From contig JAHBWC010000034.1 of assembly GCA_019637225.1 (NCBI GenBank), positions 1 to 64,000 of the forward strand: a stretch of 64,000 nt of DNA, given 5' to 3'. A program made the translations under genes and the position numbers. Origin of the DNA: Labilithrix sp. Its GTDB lineage: Bacteria; Myxococcota_A; Polyangia; Polyangiales; Polyangiaceae. The notes below the pieces were generated by a model. It was given only the letters and a program-made list of their open reading frames with translations. It did no database searches and was not told the origin of the DNA. Positions 53,463 through 64,000 of this stretch are shown in pieces. Each line of letters starts with the position of its first letter. The first letter of the stretch is position 1.

Positions 53463-56075
53463 TCAGTTCGTCATCCGCGTCGCGAACGTGAGCTGCCCGT
53501 CCGAGCCGCGGTCGATGCGGAGCTGCGTGCCCGGCGGGTACTCGCCCGCGATGACGTGCTTCGCCAGCGGGTCCTCGAGGTAGCGCTGGATGGCGCGCTT
53601 CAGCGGGCGCGCGCCGTACTGCGGATCCCAGCCGACCTCGGCGAGCAGATCCTTCGCCTCGGGCGTGAGCTCGACGAAGATGTCGCGCTTCGCGAGACGC
53701 TCCTGGAAGCGACGGAGCTGGATGTCGATGATCGCGTGGATGTCGCGTCGATCGAGGAGGTTGAACACGACGCTCTCGTCGAGCCGGTTCAAGAACTCGG
53801 GCCGGAACGCCTTGCGGACGTCCTCGAGCACCGCGCGCCGGATGAGCTCCTTCTTGTCCTCGGCCGGGAGATCGCGCTCGCCGATGGTCTGGATGTGCGG
53901 CGAGCCGATGTTGCTCGTGAGGATGATGACCGTGTTCTTGAAGTTCACCGTGCGGCCCTGGCCGTCGGTGAGGCGCCCGTCGTCGAGCACCTGCAAGAGC
54001 ACGTTGTAGACGTCGGGGTGCGCCTTCTCGACCTCGTCGAAGAGGATCACCGAGTACGGACGGCGGCGCACCGGCTCGGTGAGCTGGCCGCCCTCCTCGT
54101 AGCCGACATAGCCCGGAGGCGCGCCGATGAGGCGGCTCACGGTGTACTTGTCGTGGAACTCGCTCATGTCGAGGCGCACCATCGCGCGCTCGTCGTCGAA
54201 GAGGAACTCGGCGAGCGCCCGCGCGAGCTCGGTCTTGCCGACGCCCGTCGGGCCGAGGAAGAGGAAGCTCCCGATCGGGCGGTTCTCGTCGCCGAGGCCC
54301 GCGCGCGAGCGCCGAACCGCGTTCGCGACCGCGACGAGGGCGTCCTCCTGACCGACCACACGCTTCCGGAGCTCGTCCTCGAGACGCAGGAGCTTCTGCA
54401 TCTCGCCCTCGAGCATCTTGACCACCGGGATGCCCGTCCACTTCGCGATGATCGCGGCGATGTCCTCGTCGGTGACCTCCTCCTTGAGGTACGCGGTCTT
54501 CTCCTGGACCTTCGCGAGCTCGCGTCGCAGCTCCTCGATGCGCTTCTCGAGGTCCGGGATCTTCCCGTAGCGGATCTCCGCGGCCTTGCCGAGATCGCCG
54601 CGCCGCTGCGCCTCTTCCGCCTCGACGCGCAGCTCCTCGAGCCGCGGCGTCGCCTTGCGGATCTCCGCGATGACCTCCTTCTCCTTGAGCCACTGCGCCT
54701 TCATGGCGTCGATCTGCTCTTTGAGCTCGGAGATCTCGCGCTTGATGTCCTCGAGGCGCGCCTTGCTCGCCGGATCGCGCTCCTTCTTGAGCGCCTCCTG
54801 CTCGATCTGGATCTGGAGCAGGCGCCGCTGCACGGCGTCGATCTCCGCCGGCATGCTGTCGACCTCCATCTTGATCTTGGAGGCGGCCTCGTCGACGAGG
54901 TCGATGGCCTTGTCGGGGAGGAAGCGATCTGTGAGGTAGCGATCCGAGAGCGTCGCCGCCGCGACGAGCGCCGCGTCCTGGATGCGGATGCCGTGGTGGA
55001 CCTCGTAGCGCTCCTTCAGCCCGCGCAAGATCGCGATCGTGTCCTCGACGGTCGGCTGGTCGACGAAGACGGGCTGGAAGCGGCGCTCGAGCGCGGCGTC
55101 CTTCTCGATGCGCTTCTTGTATTCGTCGAGCGTTGTCGCGCCGATGCAGCGGAGCTCACCGCGCGCGAGCGCGGGCTTCAGGAGGTTCGCCGCATCCATC
55201 GACCCTTCGGCGGCGCCGGCGCCCACGATGGTGTGGAGCTCGTCGATGAAGAGGATGATCTCGCCGGAGGCCGCCTCGATCTCCTTGAGGACCGCCTTCA
55301 GCCGATCCTCGAACTCGCCGCGGAACTTCGCGCCGGCGACGAGCGCGCCCATGTCGAGCGAGGCGAGGCGCTTGTTCTTGAGCGACTCGGGGACGTCGCC
55401 GTTGACGATGCGCCCGGCGATGCCCTCGACGATCGCCGTCTTGCCGACGCCGGGCTCGCCGATCAAGACCGGGTTGTTCTTCGTCCGGCGCGAGAGCACC
55501 TGCATCACGCGACGGATCTCCTCGTCGCGGCCGATGACGGGATCGACCTTGCCCTTGCGCGCGGCCTCGGTGAGGTCGCGGCAGTACTTCTCGAGGGCGA
55601 GGAACTTCCCCTCCGGCTCGCGGTCGGTGACGCGCTGGGCGCCGCGCACGGACGCGAGCGCCGAGAGCAGCCTCTCGTAGGTGACGCCGCCGGCGGCGCC
55701 GAAGGCGGCCTTCGCTTCGCGATCGTGCTTCGCCAGCGCGAGGAGGAAGTGCTCGACGGAGACGAAGTCGTCCTTCAGCGACTTCGCCTCGTCCTCGGCG
55801 CGCCGGATGACCTCCATCGTCCGCCGTGACAGCGTCGGCTCTCCTCCGCCGCTCACGCGGGGGAGCTTCGCGACGTGCTCTTCGACGCTGGCGAGGAGCG
55901 CGTCGGAGCGACCTCCGGCCTTGGTGAAGATCGGCAGGGCGATGCCGCCGTCCTGCTCGAACATCGCCCGCATGAGGTGCTCGGGCGTGATCTCGGGGTT
56001 ACCTCGTCGGCTCGCCAGGTCCGCTGCGGCGCGGAACGCCTCCTGGCTCTTCGTCGTCATCCGATCGGGACGCAT
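53463..56075 (-). CDS. clpB: ATP-dependent chaperone ClpB
   Basis: An 870-residue AAA+ disaggregase with GGGAGGAG seven bases before the ATG. N-domain with two Clp repeats, first ATPase domain Walker [32 protein letters not shown], arginine fingers; a coiled-coil M domain (residues of about 400-525, [22 protein letters not shown]); second ATPase domain [38 protein letters not shown]. With DnaK it refolds aggregated proteins after heat shock. No CIRCE or sigma-32-type promoter was identified in the 233-bp upstream gap. Confidence 0.98.
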   Translation of the reverse strand: MRPDRMTTKSQEAFRAAADLASRRGNPEITPEHLMRAMFEQDGGIALPIFTKAGGRSDALLASVEEHVAKLPRVSGGGEPTLSRRTMEVIRRAEDEAKSLKDDFVSVEHFLLALAKHDREAKAAFGAAGGVTYERLLSALASVRGAQRVTDREPEGKFLALEKYCRDLTEAARKGKVDPVIGRDEEIRRVMQVLSRRTKNNPVLIGEPGVGKTAIVEGIAGRIVNGDVPESLKNKRLASLDMGALVAGAKFRGEFEDRLKAVLKEIEAASGEIILFIDELHTIVGAGAAEGSMDAANLLKPALARGELRCIGATTLDEYKKRIEKDAALERRFQPVFVDQPTVEDTIAILRGLKERYEVHHGIRIQDAALVAAATLSDRYLTDRFLPDKAIDLVDEAASKIKMEVDSMPAEIDAVQRRLLQIQIEQEALKKERDPASKARLEDIKREISELKEQIDAMKAQWLKEKEVIAEIRKATPRLEELRVEAEEAQRRGDLGKAAEIRYGKIPDLEKRIEELRRELAKVQEKTAYLKEEVTDEDIAAIIAKWTGIPVVKMLEGEMQKLLRLEDELRKRVVGQEDALVAVANAVRRSRAGLGDENRPIGSFLFLGPTGVGKTELARALAEFLFDDERAMVRLDMSEFHDKYTVSRLIGAPPGYVGYEEGGQLTEPVRRRPYSVILFDEVEKAHPDVYNVLLQVLDDGRLTDGQGRTVNFKNTVIILTSNIGSPHIQTIGERDLPAEDKKELIRRAVLEDVRKAFRPEFLNRLDESVVFNLLDRRDIHAIIDIQLRRFQERLAKRDIFVELTPEAKDLLAEVGWDPQYGARPLKRAIQRYLEDPLAKHVIAGEYPPGTQLRIDRGSDGQLTFATRMTN

Positions 56076-56308
56076 CGGTAAGCTCCTCCCTTCGTCGCCG
56101 GATCGGGCACGGACACCCGCCCGCTCCGGGACCTCGACCGCGCCGCTCTCCAGCGTCGCTCAGGCCACCATAATCACGGGCATGTGCCCTGCAACAGGTC
56201 TCGAGCGCGGCCGAGCAAGGGCGACGAGGCGCGCGCCGGCGACCTTGACGGGCGCCGAGGGCCACCGCCTCGGCCCGGCGTCGCCTCGAGGCTCACGCCG
56301 CCCCCGCG

Positions 56309-56914
56309 TCACGGCACGCAGCACGAAGGAAACGGCCCATCGGGGCGCGGGCAGGCCGACGCGCACTTGTTCGCGCCGCAGATCGCGCCGCGCACGCTGC
56401 CGCCGTCGCGGCACTGCACGGCCAGATCGAACGTCTCCGGCGCCCACCCGCGCAGGTCGCGCCCGCAGTAGTACCCGTCGTTGCGTCCGCCGCAGTCGTC
56501 GCATTGATCGGGGAAGCCGGTGGGCATCTCCGCGCAACCGGACGGACAGCGCTGGACGCAGGTGGCGCGCCCTCCGCTGCACACGACGAGGTCGTTCGCG
56601 CGATCGCCCGCGGCGGGATACGTCGAGAACGAGGCCCGCTTCGCACACGTCGCGCGCGTGACGCCGGTGCAGTCGACCGCGTCGAGCGGAAATGTCGGAT
56701 CGCACGGCGGCGGGAACGCCGGCGCGACGTCCTCTTCGCCGGCGTCCGTCACGTCCTCGGGCGGAGTCGCGTCGACCTCGCCCACGCTGGCCTCGGCCGG
56801 CGCGGGGACGTCCGACGGCACCTCGTCGAACGAGATGAGGAAGGTGCACCCCGTGACCGCGGCGGCGACGGCGACCGGGCCGAGCGAGACGACGAGCGCT
56901 ACGGAGCGGCGCAT
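56309..56914 (-). CDS. Hypothetical Cys-rich lipoprotein
   Basis: A 201-residue lipoprotein (lipobox VTGCTF near residue 23) with an acidic linker (EASVGEVDATPPEDVTDAGEED). The mature part contains many Cys (DCTGVTRATCAKR, ATCVQRCPSGCAEMP, QCDDCGGRND, YYCGRDL, ICGANKCASACPRP), a pattern of small disulfide-rich domains. No family recognised. It lies between clpB and gyrB on the minus strand with its own start. Confidence 0.75.
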   Translation of the reverse strand: MRRSVALVVSLGPVAVAAAVTGCTFLISFDEVPSDVPAPAEASVGEVDATPPEDVTDAGEEDVAPAFPPPCDPTFPLDAVDCTGVTRATCAKRASFSTYPAAGDRANDLVVCSGGRATCVQRCPSGCAEMPTGFPDQCDDCGGRNDGYYCGRDLRGWAPETFDLAVQCRDGGSVRGAICGANKCASACPRPDGPFPSCCVP

Positions 56915-56975
56915 CGTCGTCGAGCGTAGCCTGCGTTCGGCGCGTTGGACATGCCCGCGCGCGCACGAACGCGCG

Positions 56976-59854
<2,879 letters not shown>

Positions 59855-60958
59855 TCAAACAACGCGAGAAACGCGCTCGACGCGACCGCCGCGGATCGCG
59901 AAGTCGGCGCGCGCCGTGTTCGGTCCCGTGTCGATGAGCTCGGGGCGCGTCGTGGTGAGGAGCACCTGGCCCTCCTGCTCGCGCAGGAACGAGAACAGCG
60001 CCGCGGTGCGCTCCCGATCGAGCTCGCTCGAGACGTCGTCGAGCAGGAGCACCGGCCGCACGCCGCGCGCCTCGCCGATCACGTCGATCTCGGCAGCCTT
60101 GAGCGCGAGCGTCACGGCGCGGTGTTGCCCCTGCGAGGCCACGCCGCGGACCGCGTGGCCCGAGATCGACAGCGCCAGCTCGTCCCGGTGCGGCCCGACG
60201 CCTGCGCTCCCGCGCCTGAGGTCGACCGGCCGGCGACGCTCGAGCTCCTCGAGGTACGCGGCCTCGTCGCGCGGCGCCCCCGGCGCGTAGGCCGCGTCGA
60301 GCTCGAGATCGGGCGCGGCGATGCGCGCGAACGCAGCCTTCGCGCCGTCGGCCAGGAGCCCTCCGGCGCGCGCGCGATGCTCCATCAGCGCGAGGCCGTG
60401 ACGGACGCAGAGCGTCTCCCAGTCCGCGAGGTCCTTCGCCGACGGGCCTCTTGCTTCGAGCGCGCGCTGGCGGGCCCGCAGCGCCTTCGTGTAGCAGTCG
60501 AGCTCGTCCATCGCGGCGGGCGCGAGGTAGAGCGCCGTGCGATCGAGCAAGCGACGCCGCTCGGAGCTCGCGCCCATGGAGAGCGAGATCTCTCCCGGAT
60601 GAAACACGACCATGGGCGTCCGCACCGCGTAGGCCGCGAGCGTGGGCGGCCGCTTGTCGTCGATCTTCACGGAGCGCGCGCCCGCTCTGAGCCCGACGGA
60701 CTGGACGCGCGCGTCGCCGTCCTCGATGACGCGACCGCGCACGCTGGCGAGATCGTGCCCGAAGGCGACGACCTCCGTGAGCTTGGAGGAGCGAAAGCTC
60801 TTCGAGGTGGCGAGGACGTAGACCGCCTCGAGGAGGTTCGTCTTGCCCTGCCCGTTGTCGCCCGCGATGACGTTGAATCGCTCGCCGAGCTCCACGTCTA
60901 CGCTCGCGAGGTTCCGGAAGGAACGGACCCTCACCTCGTCGACGCGGAGCGGCCTCAC
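59855..60958 (-). CDS. recF: DNA replication/repair protein RecF
   Basis: A 367-residue RecF from GTG 60958. Walker A GDNGQGKTNLLEAVY, the FRNL start RVRSFRNLASVDVE, FHPGEISLSMG, GVGPHRDEL, signature SQGQHRAVTLALKAAEI and Walker B LLLDDVSSELD. RecF loads RecA at gaps with RecO and RecR. It begins 17 bp after dnaN, so they are co-transcribed. Confidence 0.95.
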   Translation of the reverse strand: MRPLRVDEVRVRSFRNLASVDVELGERFNVIAGDNGQGKTNLLEAVYVLATSKSFRSSKLTEVVAFGHDLASVRGRVIEDGDARVQSVGLRAGARSVKIDDKRPPTLAAYAVRTPMVVFHPGEISLSMGASSERRRLLDRTALYLAPAAMDELDCYTKALRARQRALEARGPSAKDLADWETLCVRHGLALMEHRARAGGLLADGAKAAFARIAAPDLELDAAYAPGAPRDEAAYLEELERRRPVDLRRGSAGVGPHRDELALSISGHAVRGVASQGQHRAVTLALKAAEIDVIGEARGVRPVLLLDDVSSELDRERTAALFSFLREQEGQVLLTTTRPELIDTGPNTARADFAIRGGRVERVSRVV

Positions 60959-60975
60959 CGGCGCACGACGCCCGC

Positions 60976-62142
60976 TCAGATGCGCATCGGCATCACGACC
61001 GACAGGAACTGCCGCTCGGACGACGTCGTCGCGCCTGCCGGACGGAGCACCGCGGGATCGAGCTCGCCCGAGAGGCCGATGGCGACCTCTTCGTCGGTGA
61101 TCGCCGCGAGCACGTCGAGGAAGTACTTCGCGTTGAAGCCGATGCTCATGTTCGGCCCGGCGAACTCGACGGGGATCTCGTCGTAACCGTCGCCGCTCTC
61201 GGGGGACTCGCTCGTGATGCGCATCGAGCCCTTCGTGAGCGAGAGCTTCACGCCGCCCGTCCGCTCGCTGGCGGCGACCGAGACGGCCTTGAGCGCGTCG
61301 GCGAGCGCGGAGCGCGGCGCGCGGACGACCCGCTCGCTCCCCTGCGGGATCACCTGCGAGTACGGAGGGAACTGCGCGTCGACGAGCTTCACGCTGAACG
61401 TCGTGCCGGCGCCCTGGAAGAACGCGCTGGCGCCGCTCTGCGTGATGAGCAGCTCGGGCTTCTTCCGCTCGCCGTCGGGACCGACCGTGCCGCCGTCCGC
61501 GAGCATCTCCTCGCAGAGCCGGCGGAGCTCCTGGATCGCCTTGAGCGGGATGAGCATCGTCGCCGACGCCTGGCGACCGGAGACCTTCACGTCGACCTTG
61601 GAGAGGCGGTGACCGTCGGTCGTGACCATGCGGACGACGTCGCCGTCCCACTCGAAGAGGGCGCTGTTCAGGTGCGCCCGCGTCTCGTCGGTCGAGATCG
61701 AGAAGTGCGTCTTCGCGATGAGCTCGGACAGGACGTCGACGTCGAGCGCGAGCGTCGGCGAGCCCTCCGCCGGCTGCGGGAGGGGCGGGAAGTCGTCGCC
61801 CGGCATGCCCCGGAGGGTGTAGCGGCGCGCGGTGCCGCTCGCCTTGATCGTCGTCGTCGCGTTGTCCTGCGACGCGATCACGACCGGACCGTCCGGCATC
61901 ATCTTCACGCGCTCGAACAGGTCCTTGGCGGACACGGCGACGCTGCCGCCCTTCGCGATTTCCGCCGGGATCCGGCCCATCAGCGCCAGGTACAGGTCGG
62001 TCGCGGCCAGCCGGAGGGCGCCGTTGCCGTCCGCGGCGAGCAGCACGTTCGCGAGCACGGGCATCGTGCTCTTGCGCTCGGCGACCCCCTGCATCCGAGA
62101 GACGATCTTCAGCAGGTCCTTCTTCGCGACGGTGAGCTCCAT
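60976..62142 (-). CDS. dnaN: DNA polymerase III beta sliding clamp
   Basis: A 388-residue clamp of three repeated domains: MELTVAKKDLLKIVSRMQGV start, RYTLRGMPGDDFPPLP, FSISTDETRAHLNSALFEW, MVTTDGHRLSK, YSQVIPQ and the conserved C-terminal VVMPMRI. Forms a dimeric ring for Pol III processivity. First gene of the dnaN-recF block. Its upstream 394-bp region shows an AT-rich island. Confidence 0.98.
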   Translation of the reverse strand: MELTVAKKDLLKIVSRMQGVAERKSTMPVLANVLLAADGNGALRLAATDLYLALMGRIPAEIAKGGSVAVSAKDLFERVKMMPDGPVVIASQDNATTTIKASGTARRYTLRGMPGDDFPPLPQPAEGSPTLALDVDVLSELIAKTHFSISTDETRAHLNSALFEWDGDVVRMVTTDGHRLSKVDVKVSGRQASATMLIPLKAIQELRRLCEEMLADGGTVGPDGERKKPELLITQSGASAFFQGAGTTFSVKLVDAQFPPYSQVIPQGSERVVRAPRSALADALKAVSVAASERTGGVKLSLTKGSMRITSESPESGDGYDEIPVEFAGPNMSIGFNAKYFLDVLAAITDEEVAIGLSGELDPAVLRPAGATTSSERQFLSVVMPMRI

Positions 62143-62536
62143 CTCGTGTCCTCGGCGCTGAGCGACGTCAGCGGCTCATGCCAATTGCCTGGGGTGTCCT
62201 TCGACGTCAAGGGGCCACGGTCTGCCAGCAGGTCGTGCGAAGGCGCGCCCAACCCACGTGTGCAGGCTCTCTCATCCCCGAGCCTGTCGGATATGGAAGG
62301 AGAGGTATTAAATTAACTTACCGTAGATATAGGCCCTGTGGGGGGCGGGGAGAACCCCAAAACACGAGTCTACTCGCGTAGTTCTGCTTTGCAGGGCTGG
62401 GGAGCCGGAGGGGAAGAAGCTCCGGCCTCGCGGTGGATGAGATTGTCCCACGCGGACTCCTCAACCGCGTCCGCCGGATCTCCCCACCCTGGCCAGCCCG
62501 TTTGCGCACAGGGCTGACCGAGATAGTTTTCGGCGT
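62143..62536. other. AT-rich intergenic region upstream of dnaN
   Basis: 394 bp between dnaN and the NPHA-repeat gene. Bases 62304-62332 (TATTAAATTAACTTACCG then TAGATATAGG) are the most AT-rich patch seen in the window. It is followed on the plus strand by GCCCTG...CAGGGC (62333-62397), GGGG-AGAA-CCCC (62347-62358), CGAGT-CT-ACTCG, and a seven-base stem (62404-62410 with 62420-62426). It could be a duplex-unwinding element, a promoter for a short structured RNA, or both. No clear DnaA box; weak matches only. Confidence 0.45.
62182..62210 (-). promoter_or_regulatory. Candidate dnaN promoter
   Basis: On the minus strand, TTGACG (62210-62205) is followed after 17 bp by CAATTG (62187-62182), about 40 bp before the dnaN ATG. 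The -35 is good and the -10 weak. Confidence 0.4.
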
Positions 62537-64000
62537 TCAGGACGCGCGCGGGCGGACGTCGGTCCGGGCCCTCGGCTTCGAGGTCGGCTCGTCGGCGAAG
62601 GTCCGCGTGAGCGCGTCGAGGAGCTCGCGTCGAGCCCGTTCGTAGGTCTTCGGGCCGATGTCCTCGGCCATGTGCGCCCGCTCGAGCTCTTCGAGCTCGT
62701 CGAGGAGGCGCTGCCGCTCTCTCTTGCGGTCGCGGCTGGAGGGGCTCTTGGCCCCGAGGACGAGCCCGAGGACGAGGCCTCCGCCCGCGAGGAGCGTCGC
62801 GATGACCTTCGCCGGCCCCTCGGTGGGGAGCCCGCGAATGACGATCGTGACGGCCGAGAGCGCGGCGTCCTCCTTGCTGAGCTGCTTCTCGGTGATGAGC
62901 GCGCGCTGTCCCATGCCGTCGGACGTCGACTGCGGGGGAGGGAAGTCCGGTACCTCGAGCGTCATGTCCTTCGACGCCGGCGCGATCACGCGCGAGGCGG
63001 CCATGCGCGGCGGCATTCCGACGTCGAAGCGGACCTCGGCCTCGCCCGAGTAGGGCAGCTGCCAACGGAACTCGAGCATGTGCTGGCCGGGTCCGAACGT
63101 CCCGTGGATGCGAACGCCCTTGTTCGGCACCGCGTCGACCCCGACGTCGCTCATCCCTTGCTGCGTGGTGAACGCGGTGAACGTCTCGGGGAGAGGCACG
63201 ACGAGGTCCTTCGGGACCCACGCGTTCTTTCCGAAGTTGTAGATCTTGAACGCCTGCTGCACCTGGATGCGGTCGTCCTTCACCTCGGTGTAGATGACCG
63301 ACTGAGAGACGACTAGCGCCTGCTCGATCGAGTCGACGACGGGGTAGACGTGGAGGACCGCACGCATTCCGGTCTTCTCGGGCATGCGGAACGGCATCAC
63401 CGAGAAGGTCGCGCCGTCGGTGATCACCATCGGGCGGTAGGCGACCGTGCTCCCGGTCTCTAGCTCGTCGAGCCGCGCGGTGCCGGTGGCGTTCGTCGTG
63501 AGCGAGAGGCGCTTGCGGCTCTCTCCCTTGGCGACGGAGTTGTAGAGTACACCGAGCGTGACGGTCGTGTTCGGGAGGGGCTTGCCCGAGGGATCGACGA
63601 TGTGGAGCTCGAGCGTCCCCACGGGGAGCGTCGGGTCGTCCATCGCGCCGTCCTCGGGCGGCTGGACCATGCCGTTGTCGGCGCCGCGGCCGTGACCGGC
63701 GTTGCCGTGCGGATTGCCGTCCGCCGCCTCGTCGTCTCCGTCGGCGCCGTGGGGATTGGCGCCGGCGGCGTGGGGATTGGCGACGCCAGCGTGGGGATCG
63801 CCCGCGCCGTGCGGGTTTGCGACGCCAGCGTGGGGATCGCCGGCTGCGTGCGGGTTTGCGACGCCGGCGTGGGGATCGCCTGCTGCGTGTGGGTTCGCGA
63901 CGCCGGCGTGGGGATCGCTTGCTGCGTGCGGGTTCGCGACGCCGGCGTCCGCCGCGAGGGCGCTCGAAGCGGCCAGCATCACCGCAAGCGTGAGCGGCGC
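62537..64000 (-). CDS. Exported protein with 13-residue NPHA repeats (5' end outside window)
   Basis: At least 487 residues; the frame stays open to the right edge and the visible first residues (APLTLAVMLAASSALAADAG) look like the end of a signal peptide, so the start is probably beyond the window. After it come four 13-residue repeats (GVANPHAAGDPHA-type) and shorter relatives, then a beta-sandwich domain (LELHIVDPSGKPLPNTTVTLG; carboxypeptidase-regulatory-like), a long beta-rich region and one transmembrane helix (VIATLLAGGGLVLGLVLGA). A cytosolic charged coiled-coil tail (RKRERQRLLDELEELERAH) ends the protein. Anchored envelope protein of unknown function. Confidence 0.8.
   Translation of the reverse strand, partial: APLTLAVMLAASSALAADAGVANPHAASDPHAGVANPHAAGDPHAGVANPHAAGDPHAGVANPHGAGDPHAGVANPHAAGANPHGADGDDEAADGNPHGNAGHGRGADNGMVQPPEDGAMDDPTLPVGTLELHIVDPSGKPLPNTTVTLGVLYNSVAKGESRKRLSLTTNATGTARLDELETGSTVAYRPMVITDGATFSVMPFRMPEKTGMRAVLHVYPVVDSIEQALVVSQSVIYTEVKDDRIQVQQAFKIYNFGKNAWVPKDLVVPLPETFTAFTTQQGMSDVGVDAVPNKGVRIHGTFGPGQHMLEFRWQLPYSGEAEVRFDVGMPPRMAASRVIAPASKDMTLEVPDFPPPQSTSDGMGQRALITEKQLSKEDAALSAVTIVIRGLPTEGPAKVIATLLAGGGLVLGLVLGAKSPSSRDRKRERQRLLDELEELERAHMAEDIGPKTYERARRELLDALTRTFADEPTSKPRARTDVRPRAS
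63782..63937. repeat. Four 39-bp tandem repeats encoding GVANPHAAGDPHA
   Basis: Units at 63782, 63821, 63860 and 63899 differ at a few bases each and keep the reading frame. Degenerate copies flank both sides (63745-63781, 63938-63950). His and Asn/Asp-rich, possibly metal-binding. Confidence 0.92.

Noticed and set aside
62304..62332. Definite oriC
   Set aside because: AT-rich patch is real, but no consensus DnaA boxes and no dnaA; only reported as a candidate.
63782..63937. CRISPR-like direct repeats
   Set aside because: Repeats are contiguous, in frame and coding, without spacers.

Overview
This 64 kb window is very GC-rich chromosomal DNA. It most likely comes from a myxobacterium-like member of Myxococcota, by inference nearer Polyangiales/Labilithrix than Myxococcus. 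The reasons are Ser/Thr kinases with myxobacterial features, two sigma-54 enhancer-binding proteins (one FHA-AAA-HTH, one TPR-AAA-HTH), two secreted proteins with MYXO-CTERM-type tails, many lipoproteins with acidic Asp/Gly/Ala linkers, and a G8/beta-helix surface protein. There is no rRNA operon, CRISPR array, transposase or prophage. One tRNA gene (Ser, anticodon CGA) is present.

Layout. 1-11.8 kb: two divergent Ser/Thr kinases, an FHA sigma-54 activator, a large lipoprotein with a possible Cys/His/Asp hydrolase core, a PAP2_3-type membrane protein, an SLC13-type transporter with TrkA-C domains, a MYXO-CTERM protein, and a three-gene operon (EF-hand-like lipoprotein plus two unknown soluble proteins). 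11.8-14.4 kb: a SurA-like PPIase lies between a decayed brnTA copy and an intact brnTA toxin-antitoxin module, next to a broken duplicate of the gene at 11235. 14.4-25.5 kb: G8 protein, tRNA-Ser, lipoproteins, the TPR sigma-54 regulator with a good sigma-54 promoter upstream of the divergent DUF4142-like lipoprotein, then secA.

25.8-34.6 kb is the most unusual block. It holds a DUF3570-type outer-membrane barrel with TPR- and PEGA-like N-terminal parts, five exported proteins with CXXCH or CX4CH haem-type motifs, a MYXO-CTERM protein and an internally duplicated lipoprotein. It reads like an uncharacterised envelope redox system. 35-44.4 kb: lipoproteins, a Cys-repeat protein, a diiron ferritin-like protein, and an adjacent SDR/GNAT-like pair resembling the bacterial ceramide reductase and ceramide synthase. 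44.4-47.5 kb: zapA, bioF-bioD, and a four-helix-bundle gene beside a perfect 28-bp inverted repeat. 47.5-56 kb: a CcmA-like ATPase, a MoxR-DUF58-TgpA operon, ybaK and clpB. 56-64 kb: gyrB, recF and dnaN in the classical origin-proximal order on the minus strand, an AT-rich island upstream of dnaN, and a protein with a 13-residue NPHA repeat running off the right edge.

The dnaN-recF-gyrB block, together with a near-perfect parS-like palindrome at the bioF start and a weaker one in bioD, suggests the window lies near the chromosome origin. dnaA is not visible. Coordinates of starts were chosen by signal peptide, ribosome binding site and overlap logic. Functions marked as inferred were not tested by any search.
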